Assembly: GCA_051892195.1 (NCBI GenBank)
Contig: JBJFFZ010000071.1
Coordinates: 1-46,564 of the forward strand
Length of the DNA stretch: 46,564 nt
Direction of reading: 5' to 3'
Source of the DNA: CAKQOE01 sp051892195
GTDB lineage: Bacteria; Bacillota; Clostridia; Peptostreptococcales; Anaerovoracaceae
Numbering within the stretch: position 1 is the first letter of the stretch; each line of letters opens with the position of its first letter. The position numbers and the translations under genes are program-made. Below, piece after piece: positions 32,087-39,375 of the stretch. The notes beneath the pieces are model-generated. The model saw only the letters and a list, made by a program, of their open reading frames with translations. It searched no databases and had not been told where the DNA came from.

Positions 32087-32557
32087 TTATTTTGTGAGAA
32101 TTTCAATGATCTGTTCGGAAGAAGCACCTTCCGGGATAGAGAATGTTCCTGCCTTCAGTTTTGTGTCTACATCTGCGGCATAAACCGCATCGAGGAAGGT
32201 TTTCTGATCCGGAATCAGCCCGGCGGACTCAAGGGATGCTGCAATACTTTCCGCAGANNNNNNNNNNNNNNNNNNNNNNNNNNNNNNNNNNNNNNNNNNN
32301 NNNNNNNNNNNNNNNNNNNNNNNNNNNNNNNNNNNNNNNNNNNNNNNNNNNNNNNNNTCTTCACTGTCGCTGCCTGTCAGAGAAGAAATCTGAGAAGCGA
32401 TGACATCCTGAAGATCACTTGATAAGGAGCTTCCGGAATTTCCGTAGTCCATAATTGCCGAAACACGCCATCCGATCAGAACAAGTGCTGCTGTTATAAT
32501 CACCAGAGTTACAAGAATATCACTAATGTTGTATATGAGATCGCGTATCTTATTCAT
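32087..32557 (-). CDS. MltG/YceG-like membrane protein, interrupted by a scaffold gap
   Basis: The N-terminal part has one transmembrane segment (ILVTLVIITAALVLIGW, about residues 14-30). The C-terminal part (SIAASLESAGLIPDQKTFLD, then LKAGTFSIPEGASSEQIIEI) looks like the LysM-like domain seen at the start of MltG-type endolytic transglycosylases. No catalytic transglycosylase domain is visible, so it resembles the short MltG-like proteins of Clostridia. The reading frame is open on both sides of 100 N (32258-32357), but the true gap length and thus the protein length are unknown. Confidence 0.65.
   Translation of the reverse strand: MNKIRDLIYNISDILVTLVIITAALVLIGWRVSAIMDYGNSGSSLSSDLQDVIASQISSLTGSDSEXXXXXXXXXXXXXXXXXXXXXXXXXXXXXXXXXXSAESIAASLESAGLIPDQKTFLDAVYAADVDTKLKAGTFSIPEGASSEQIIEILTK
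32258..32357. other. scaffold gap of 100 N
   Basis: Exactly 100 N, probably a nominal gap size. It lies inside the MltG-like gene. Confidence 0.95.
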
Positions 32558-32669
32558 ATTTCAACCCCCTCGCCCCATATTAACATAAATGATACAGGGA
32601 AACAATGAAGATGCTGTGAAAAATGCACACCGGCGGCAACACGCTCTTTTATTTTCAGGAGGCATCCTG

Positions 32670-32675
32670 TATAAT
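32670..32675 (+). promoter_or_regulatory. -10 element of the rluA-type gene
   Basis: Perfect TATAAT at 32670-32675; the -35 region (TTTTAT at 32647-32652, 17 bp spacing) is poor. Confidence 0.45.
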
Positions 32676-32698
32676 TAACTGGATTGGAGTAAATTCAA

Positions 32699-33736
32699 AT
32701 GGAAAAGCTGATTGTCCGCAGAAATGACGCAGAACAGCGGCTGGATCGCTTCCTGCGCAAATATCTGAAAAATGCTTCTCTCAGCAGCATTTACAAGTTT
32801 ATAAGGAAAGATGTAAAGGTAAACGGAAAGCGCATGACGAGGGAATCCATTCTTAAGGAAGGAGACGAGATTGCGCTGTATTTTTCGGCTGAAGATCTGG
32901 AACGTTATACGGGAAGATCCCCGGAGGGGGCTGATGGGGGTGCCGGGGGCACCCGTAAAAAAAGCGCGCCCCGCAGAAGCTTCCGGATTGTCTATGAGGA
33001 TGAAAATATTCTTGCGGCCGTAAAGCCTTACGGGCTGCTGACTCATGGGGACGGAAAAGAAAAGAAAAACACTCTGGTAAATCAGGTGGTGGATTATCTC
33101 ATTGAAAAAGGGGATTATATTCCAAGGATTGAGCGCAGCTTTACGCCGGCGGCAGTAAACCGTCTGGACAGAAATACAACAGGACTGGTGCTTTTCGGAA
33201 AAAATGCACCGGCGCTTCGTGCCCTGAATGCAATGATCCGCTCCGGGGATATGGTCAGCAAATATTATATTACGGTTCTTGCAGGAGAAATGCCCGGAGA
33301 ATTGCACCTGAGGGGTATGCTGACCAAAGACGAGGAGCGGAATACCGTATCTGTTTCAGAGGAAGCCGAATCCGGCAAGGCCATTGAGACCATTGCAAGG
33401 CCGCTGGCTGTGAAAGACGGATATACTCTGGCTGAGGTGGAGCTGATTACAGGAAGGACCCATCAGATCCGTGCTCATATGGCGGCTGCAGGATATCCTG
33501 TTCTGGGAGATGGAAAATACGGCGATCAGCAGTACAATAAAACAGCTGAAAAGCAATTTGGACTGAAGGCACAGCTGCTGCATGCATATCGCCTGTGTTT
33601 TCACGGATGTCAGGCTCCGTTGGAGTATCTCTCAGGAAGATGCTTTGTCGCAGATCTTCCCGGGGCAGCAGAACGCATCTGCAGAGAGCTTTTTGGTGAT
33701 ATGGAATGGCTGAAGGACAGCTGGGAAGGAAGATAG
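32699..33736 (+). CDS. RluA-family pseudouridine synthase
   Basis: Converts uridine to pseudouridine in rRNA or tRNA; 345 residues. An S4 RNA-binding domain fills about residues 10-65 (LDRFLRKYL, KDVKVNGKR). The catalytic motif AAVNRLDRNTTGLVLFGK (about 151-168) carries the nucleophilic Asp; most relatives have His where Asn stands before RLD. The motif ELITGRTHQIRAHMAAAGYP is typical of RluC/RluD. A Gly-rich insert (GADGGAGGTRKK, about residues 78-90) separates the S4 and catalytic domains. It is followed by lepB and smpB in the same direction, 4 bp and 19 bp apart. Confidence 0.93.
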   Translation: MEKLIVRRNDAEQRLDRFLRKYLKNASLSSIYKFIRKDVKVNGKRMTRESILKEGDEIALYFSAEDLERYTGRSPEGADGGAGGTRKKSAPRRSFRIVYEDENILAAVKPYGLLTHGDGKEKKNTLVNQVVDYLIEKGDYIPRIERSFTPAAVNRLDRNTTGLVLFGKNAPALRALNAMIRSGDMVSKYYITVLAGEMPGELHLRGMLTKDEERNTVSVSEEAESGKAIETIARPLAVKDGYTLAEVELITGRTHQIRAHMAAAGYPVLGDGKYGDQQYNKTAEKQFGLKAQLLHAYRLCFHGCQAPLEYLSGRCFVADLPGAAERICRELFGDMEWLKDSWEGR

Positions 33737-33740
33737 AAGG

Positions 33741-34457
33741 ATGGAAAACGAAACAACAGAAAAAAAGATTCTTTCCGAAGGGGAGGAACAGAACAGAGAG
33801 CAGGCCGAAGCTGAGACATCCGCCCGGTATATGGACAGAGCAGATAACGAAGCAGCAGCTTCCGATGCTGCAGCTGTGCAGATGAGCGGTTCTGCGGAGA
33901 ATAAAAAGAATTCCAAAATATCAGAAGCTCTGTCCTGGGTGAGAGATATTGTGATCGCTATTATAATCGCAGTAATCCTCTCGCAGTTCATTACACCGAC
34001 CATCGTAAAAGAGCATTCCATGGATGATACGCTGCACAGCAACGATTATCTTATTATGTGGAAGATGGCATACAAGACAAAAACGCCTGAGTACGGGGAT
34101 ATTGTTGTGTTCCGCAGCGATCTGCTGACTGAAAACGGAAAGAAAAAGCTTCTGATCAAGCGCGTGATTGCCACGGGAGGCGACACCATCGCTGTAAGAA
34201 ACGGATACGTTTACAGAAACGGAGAACAGCTGGAGGAACCGTACACCAAGGATGGCTATACGAACGGCGGCATCGATGAAACGGTAGTTCCGGAAGGAAA
34301 GCTGTTCCTTCTGGGGGATAATCGTGTTGTCAGCATAGACAGCCGGGATCCTTCCGTAGGGTTTGTGGATGAAGACCTGCTGGTAGGAAAGGCTGTGCTG
34401 CGGCTGTACCCGTTCAATAAGATCGGAGGACTGTACGGGACGGATTCAGCAGAGTGA
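33741..34457 (+). CDS. lepB: signal peptidase I
   Basis: Membrane-bound protease that removes signal peptides from secreted proteins; 238 residues. A long acidic N-terminal tail of about 60 residues precedes a single membrane segment (IVIAIIIAVILSQFI). Catalytic Ser is in KEHSMDDTL, where the usual Pro before Thr is replaced by Asp, and catalytic Lys in LLIKRVIATGGD. The box LFLLGDNRVVSIDSRD is intact. It lies in a probable operon with the pseudouridine synthase and smpB. Confidence 0.94.
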   Translation: MENETTEKKILSEGEEQNREQAEAETSARYMDRADNEAAASDAAAVQMSGSAENKKNSKISEALSWVRDIVIAIIIAVILSQFITPTIVKEHSMDDTLHSNDYLIMWKMAYKTKTPEYGDIVVFRSDLLTENGKKKLLIKRVIATGGDTIAVRNGYVYRNGEQLEEPYTKDGYTNGGIDETVVPEGKLFLLGDNRVVSIDSRDPSVGFVDEDLLVGKAVLRLYPFNKIGGLYGTDSAE

Positions 34458-34476
34458 TTCTGCGGAGGTGAAGGAG

Positions 34477-34935
34477 ATGGCAGGAAAAGTGATTGCGTCA
34501 AACAAAAAGGCGTATCATGATTATTTTATAGAAGAAAAATTTGAAGCCGGTATGGTACTGACCGGCACCGAAATAAAATCCATACGGCAGGGACGCGTCA
34601 GCCTGAGAGAAAGCTTTGCCCAGGTGGATCACGGGGAGGTATTTGTATACGGCATGAATATCAGTCCCTACGAAAAAGGCAACATTTTCAACGTTGATCC
34701 CATGCGCCCGCGGAAGCTTCTTCTGAATCGCAGAGAGATCCGAAAGATCGATTCTGTACTGGCGCAGCAGGGGTTGACACTGATTCCTCTGAGCCTGTAT
34801 CTCAATGCAAAGGGCATTGCAAAGCTTGAGCTGGGTATCGCCCGGGGTAAAAAACTGTACGATAAGAGAGATTCTATTGCCAAGCGCGATGCGGCCAGGG
34901 CCATGGACCGGGCGGTAAAAAACCGCAACCGGTAG
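34477..34935 (+). CDS. smpB: SsrA-binding protein SmpB
   Basis: Partner of tmRNA in ribosome rescue; 152 residues. Conserved segments are KKAYHDYFIEEKFEAG, LTGTEIKSIRQGRVSL, ISPYEKGNIFN and the basic C-terminal tail KKLYDKRDSIAKRDA. The ATG at 34477 follows GGAGGTGA (34463-34470) by 6 nt, which is better than the in-frame GTG at 34468. No tmRNA gene was seen downstream, where it often lies. Confidence 0.97.
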   Translation: MAGKVIASNKKAYHDYFIEEKFEAGMVLTGTEIKSIRQGRVSLRESFAQVDHGEVFVYGMNISPYEKGNIFNVDPMRPRKLLLNRREIRKIDSVLAQQGLTLIPLSLYLNAKGIAKLELGIARGKKLYDKRDSIAKRDAARAMDRAVKNRNR

Positions 34936-34976
34936 GAGTGTACCGGTCCAGATATGAGGAAGCAGTAGAGAAACTG

Positions 34977-35005
34977 AAGGATTTCCGGGAGGAAGTCCTT
35001 TTTTT
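34977..35005 (+). terminator. terminator of the rluA-lepB-smpB operon
   Basis: AAGGATTTCC (34977-34986) pairs with GGAAGTCCTT (34991-35000) around GGGA, followed by TTTTT. Confidence 0.9.
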
Positions 35006-35100
35006 GTGGAAATTGTTCTGTTTGTTGCATATTTGTTGCGTATCCTGTTTACATCATCCCATTTGTACGATAAAATAAACGAAAATAAGCGAAGTGATTT

Positions 35101-35261
35101 GATTAAATATTATATAATATGATATAGTTGAGATAATTAAGAATTATACGGAATATTAAGGATTAAAGAAGTTTCCTTATAATGTACAAAATCTCAACGG
35201 TTGAGTATGTTGTTAAGGAATAACATGAAATATTAAGGATTGTGTAGAAGGTTGATGAAAA
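35101..35261 (+). promoter_or_regulatory. A/T-rich regulatory region of the EAL-protein gene
   Basis: About 250 bp of very A/T-rich DNA before the EAL gene. It holds a candidate promoter TTAAGG-16-TATAAT (TATAAT near 35179-35183), a 13-bp direct repeat AATATTAAGGATT at 35152-35164 and 35229-35241, and a perfect inverted repeat CTCAAC-G-GTTGAG at 35193-35205. These look like binding sites for a regulator. No gene is seen in 34936-35261. Confidence 0.45.
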
Positions 35262-37562
35262 ATGGGGAGAGTTAACAGAAACGGTGAGGGTGTAACCGCT
35301 TTTCGGGAGCAGGAAGAGGCACTGCCTGTTTCAGCAGAGGAGAGATTGGAGAAAATGATTCCAGGGATGTTTTTTTCCTATAGCGGGGAAGAATCCGGAA
35401 GGTTTATTTTCGTAAATTCCACTCTTATCAGGATGTGCGGATGTGAATCCCGGGAAGAATTCAATGTACTGACGGGAAATACCTTACAGGGACTGGTTCA
35501 TCCGGAAGATTTCGAAATGGTGAGAAATTCCATTGAGGCGCAGATTTCTGAAGAACATTCGGCTGCTGATTCTGCAGAATACAGAGTGCTTCGAAAGGAT
35601 GGAAGCATTTTCAGGATTCGAAATTATGAAAAACATAAGGTGAATACTGATCAGGGGCCGGTTTTTTATGTCTTTTCCTATGATGCAGCCGAAGGGCATC
35701 AGGAGGAAAAGTACCTTCGGAGTCTTCTGAAATGTTCGAAACGAATGTTCGATGATCTGCTTCAGACCGATCCGGCCATGGGAAATCGGAAACATGGTGC
35801 CTGCTGCCACTATGAGGAGCCTTGTCTGGGGAAAACTGACTGGGCGAAGGAAAATTTAAAATTTGGCGATTATATTCTTCCGGAGCTCAGAGAAGCAGCT
35901 CTTTGCAGCGGGTCTCAGTCAACCCGTTCTCTTGTGGAGTATGACAGCCTTACAGGTTTATATAATCTTTCAGCCTTCTATCATCATGGAGCGCAGTACC
36001 TCAGTCAGAATGAAGGCAGCTTTGATCTTATGATGCTGGATATCTCGGATTTTTCCGGGATCAACGGTATCTACGGAGAAAAATGCGGGGATGAGGTGCT
36101 TCAGTTTATTGCAGGAGAGCTGCGCCGTCTGGATATAGGCAGTATGATCGCCCGACAGGCGGACGGCTTCTATTTTCTCCTGAAATCACAGTATCGCATG
36201 GACGAAGCGTGCGTTCAGAAGTTCTGCCATAAGCTCACGGAAGAAGGTCCCGTATCCAATCTCCGGTTCCGGGTGGGTATTTATCAGAACATCGATAAGG
36301 TTCTGCCTGTGTATGTGTTATGCAGCAGAGTGGAGCAGGCTGCGGATTCTGCCGTAGTCAAGGGCACTGCAGGGATCGCGTATTATGATGAGGCTCTGGA
36401 GGCAAAGCGCGTGCATGAGCAGTGGATGCTTATGGTATTTGATCAGGCTCTGGAAAACGGTGATTTTGTAGTGTGGCTTCAGCCTAAGGTAGAAACCACC
36501 ACCGGCAAGATTGTTGCAGCAGAGGCTCTGGTACGATGGATCGACGGAGATGGAAAATTTATCTCTCCGGGCGAATTTATTCCTCTGCTTGAGCGTGAAG
36601 GTCTGATCTGGCAGCTGGACGAATATGTTTTCCGGAAGGTCTGTGACTATCAGAATGAGCAGATGGAAAAGGGTGCAAGGCAGGTGTCTGTTTCTGTAAA
36701 TATTTCCAGAAACAGTCTGTTCAGGGAAGGCATTGCGGCCTATTACCGCAGCATTGCCGAGGAAAAAGGTGTTCCGCTGTGCATGGTTCCTCTGGAGATT
36801 ACGGAGTCTGCTGCTACTACGGAGCTTCAGATTCTTGAGATCTGCAATTCCTTTGTCCAGGAGGGCTTCAGTCTGCACATGGATGACTTTGGAACCGGAT
36901 ATTCTTCACTGTCGTCTCTGGCTATGCTTCCGTTTGATATCGTAAAGCTGGACAAGATGCTTATCGACAGTATCGGAACAGAGAAGGGGAACATTCTCCT
37001 TAAAAGCTGCGTGGAGGTAGCCCAGGATCTGGGTATGCTGGCAACGGCGGAAGGTGTGGAAAATCCGGAACAGCTGAAGTTTCTTTCACTGATCTCCTGC
37101 GACATGATTCAGGGATATTACTTTTCACCTCCGGTGACCATGGAACAGTTTGAAATACTCCTTGAGGAGGATTCTCTGTGGAAAAAGGCCGACCGGGGAG
37201 CCGGTGATTTAAAAGAAGGGCTTCGCATCAGCTATTCGGAGATGAAGCGGTATCTTAAGATCTACCGGATGCTCTTTTCCACCGTGCGGGTCACCGATGT
37301 GGAAAGCCAGACCTGCCGAACAGCGGACAAGAACGGAATTCTTGATGAAGAGCCCGTCTGCTGCTATGAGCTGTGGGGGCGGAATGAACCCTGCAGGGAC
37401 TGCATTGCATTAGAAGTCATGAAAAACGGAAAGACAGAACAGAAGGTGGAACGCATAGGAGACCAGTTCTATATGGTATATGTGTCCTACATAGAAATCG
37501 ATGGCAAGCCTCATGTCATTGAATTGATCAACGAAATAAAAAAACAGGGAATGCAGAAATAA
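35262..37562 (+). CDS. PAS / degenerate GGDEF / EAL cyclic-di-GMP phosphodiesterase with Cys-rich C-terminal domain
   Basis: A 766-residue cytoplasmic signalling protein. A PAS-like sensor (about 30-145, FIFVNSTLIRMCG) is followed by a GGDEF-type domain (from DSLTGLYNLSAFYHH, about 228) whose active-site motif reads RQADGFYF, so it should not make c-di-GMP. The EAL domain (about 390-640) keeps the catalytic residues: AAEALVRW, NISRNSL, EITESA, DDFGTGYSSL, VKLDKM and EGVEN; it should hydrolyse c-di-GMP. The last 90 residues form a PAS-like piece with a cysteine cluster (CRTADK, CCYELWGRNEPCRDC) that may bind metal or sense redox state. AAGG lies about 12 nt upstream of the start. Confidence 0.92.
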   Translation: MGRVNRNGEGVTAFREQEEALPVSAEERLEKMIPGMFFSYSGEESGRFIFVNSTLIRMCGCESREEFNVLTGNTLQGLVHPEDFEMVRNSIEAQISEEHSAADSAEYRVLRKDGSIFRIRNYEKHKVNTDQGPVFYVFSYDAAEGHQEEKYLRSLLKCSKRMFDDLLQTDPAMGNRKHGACCHYEEPCLGKTDWAKENLKFGDYILPELREAALCSGSQSTRSLVEYDSLTGLYNLSAFYHHGAQYLSQNEGSFDLMMLDISDFSGINGIYGEKCGDEVLQFIAGELRRLDIGSMIARQADGFYFLLKSQYRMDEACVQKFCHKLTEEGPVSNLRFRVGIYQNIDKVLPVYVLCSRVEQAADSAVVKGTAGIAYYDEALEAKRVHEQWMLMVFDQALENGDFVVWLQPKVETTTGKIVAAEALVRWIDGDGKFISPGEFIPLLEREGLIWQLDEYVFRKVCDYQNEQMEKGARQVSVSVNISRNSLFREGIAAYYRSIAEEKGVPLCMVPLEITESAATTELQILEICNSFVQEGFSLHMDDFGTGYSSLSSLAMLPFDIVKLDKMLIDSIGTEKGNILLKSCVEVAQDLGMLATAEGVENPEQLKFLSLISCDMIQGYYFSPPVTMEQFEILLEEDSLWKKADRGAGDLKEGLRISYSEMKRYLKIYRMLFSTVRVTDVESQTCRTADKNGILDEEPVCCYELWGRNEPCRDCIALEVMKNGKTEQKVERIGDQFYMVYVSYIEIDGKPHVIELINEIKKQGMQK

Positions 37563-37593
37563 AAAGCTGCCGCATGCGAGTGCGGCAGCTTTT
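37562..37593. terminator. bidirectional terminator
   Basis: A perfect 13-bp stem (37562-37574 with 37581-37593) with A and T runs on the outer edges serves the EAL gene on plus and the symporter gene on minus. A second GC hairpin (CCCGCGC/GCGCGGG, 37609-37625) lies between it and the symporter stop. Confidence 0.88.
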
Positions 37594-37647
37594 GCCTTGT
37601 AGTCAGATCCCGCGCCTGGCGCGGGCACTCATTTCAGCAGATTCTGT

Positions 37648-39189
37648 TTATTCGTTCTCTTTTTCTGCCTTTGCATCCCATACAGGAACGGTAATACCTG
37701 CGATTTCCGATGTAAACGGTGTTCCGTCGTTCTTTTCGAAGTGGAGCTGTGCTTTCTTTACATAGCGGAAACCGATGTACAGCAGCGGAATGTTGCAGTA
37801 TGCGATGAGGATGTTTGCAAAATCGGAGAGATCCCACAGGGCTGCCAGATCCATGCCAACGATGCTGGTGAGCATACCGAAGCAGATCACTGCAATATCG
37901 ATGACGCGGATGGTATTGATAAATGCCTTCTTTCTGCTGATACGGTTGGCGCAGATTTCTGAGAAGGACATGAATCCCAGCAGGCAGGTAAAGGCAAACA
38001 GCCCGAAGCACAGGGCAACCAGCAGCGTGACTGTGGTATTGAATGCCGTGCCCGGCGTCAGCTCGGAAACGGAGGCCAGGTATTTCGGAAGCTTGCCCAT
38101 TTCAAACCAGGCATCTGCAGAATCGGTGAGCCATACGCGGCCCATGATTACAACAAAACCGGTGAGTGTGGAAATGACCATGGTGTCCAGAAATACGCCC
38201 AGAGACTGAACGCAGCCCTGGTCGCACGGATGCTTCGCATCGGATGCGGCTGCAGGCATGGTGATGGTACCCTGACCGGCTTCGTTGGACATGAGTCCCC
38301 GCTTTACACCCTGCATCAGAGCGATACCGAAAGCGCCGCCGAACACTGCTTCCGGCTTAAACGCTTCTGTAAACACTGCATAGAAGAACCATGGAATCCG
38401 CGTTACGTTGCAGAGGATCAGGACGATGACCGTAAGCACATAGACGGCAGCCATGATAGGAACCAGAACATCGGTTACCTTTGCGATTTTCTTTGTTCCG
38501 CCGAAAGAGACGGCAGCTACCGCAGCGATTACCAGAACAAAGCCGAACCAGTAAACTGCGTGGGTCGTAGGGAGCTCTGTGCCTGTGATAATCCCCGCGA
38601 TCTGTCCCATGGCCGATACGGTGTTGAAGCCCTGGGCAGGGAAGCAGAGAATGGCATATACGATGTACATAAGGGAAAGAACCACCCCTGCAATGGCGGA
38701 GTTCTTCAGAAGCTTTCTCCCGTAGAACGGAAGACCGCCGATGTATTCATCGTCCTTCTTCTCCTTAAAGATCTGCGAGAGGGTGGACTCTACAAAGGCG
38801 GTTGCCATACCGAAGAATGCGGAGATCCACATCCACAGCAGTGCGCCGGGTCCTCCCACGGATACTGCGCCGGTTACGCCCAGAATGTTGCCCGGACCTA
38901 CCCGCATGGCGGTGGACAGAAAGAAGGATGCCAGGGGCGAGATTCCGGTCTTTGCCTTTGTATCCTTCAGAACCTGAAATCCGTGTTTCATCTTTCGAAC
39001 CTGAATGAATCGGAGGCGAAGGGTGAAGTAGATACCGGAGCCGATCAGGAGAATGATGGCCAGCGAGAAGTTGCCGAGAATGGGAATTCCGGCATACCAG
39101 TCAAAATTGGTGGGAAAATCCCAGAACAGATCGGATACGATCTGGATCTTCCCGCAGACTGCCTGGATAAATGCTAATAAATTTTCCAT
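37648..39189 (-). CDS. alanine/glycine:cation symporter (AGCS family)
   Basis: A 513-residue inner-membrane protein with about ten transmembrane segments that takes up alanine or glycine with sodium. Family motifs visible: GIYFTLRLRFIQVRKMKH, the Gly-rich STAMRVGPGNILGVTGAV, and GVKRGLMSNEAGQGTITMPA. The start (ATG, complement of 39187-39189) is preceded by AAAGGAGGG. The longer open frame upstream would run into the promoter. A sigma-A promoter lies at 39257-39285 on the minus strand. Confidence 0.94.
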   Translation of the reverse strand: MENLLAFIQAVCGKIQIVSDLFWDFPTNFDWYAGIPILGNFSLAIILLIGSGIYFTLRLRFIQVRKMKHGFQVLKDTKAKTGISPLASFFLSTAMRVGPGNILGVTGAVSVGGPGALLWMWISAFFGMATAFVESTLSQIFKEKKDDEYIGGLPFYGRKLLKNSAIAGVVLSLMYIVYAILCFPAQGFNTVSAMGQIAGIITGTELPTTHAVYWFGFVLVIAAVAAVSFGGTKKIAKVTDVLVPIMAAVYVLTVIVLILCNVTRIPWFFYAVFTEAFKPEAVFGGAFGIALMQGVKRGLMSNEAGQGTITMPAAASDAKHPCDQGCVQSLGVFLDTMVISTLTGFVVIMGRVWLTDSADAWFEMGKLPKYLASVSELTPGTAFNTTVTLLVALCFGLFAFTCLLGFMSFSEICANRISRKKAFINTIRVIDIAVICFGMLTSIVGMDLAALWDLSDFANILIAYCNIPLLYIGFRYVKKAQLHFEKNDGTPFTSEIAGITVPVWDAKAEKENE

Positions 39190-39256
39190 GAGTTGTAATC
39201 CCTCCTTTAGGAACAACTGTGAAGCATTGCTGCATGAAAAGTAACAAAACAAACTT

Positions 39257-39285
39257 ATTATATAACACGAATGTTCAAAAGTAAA
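39257..39285 (-). promoter_or_regulatory. sigma-A promoter of the symporter gene
   Basis: Minus-strand TTTACT (plus 39280-39285) and TATAAT (plus 39257-39262), spacer 17 bp. The rest of the space to the U32 gene (39286-39375) shows no other feature. Confidence 0.65.
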
Positions 39286-39375
39286 TTTGCGAGTTCCGGT
39301 TCCGGGGAGATGCCGGGTGTTTCCGGAGTGCATCTGCTGCTTTCGGAAACGCTGCGTCCCGCCCGGTCCCCGGGC

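Noticed and set aside
34936..35261. Possible tmRNA gene after smpB
   Set aside because: No tRNA-Ala-like ends or tag reading frame; only a terminator and an A/T-rich promoter region are visible.
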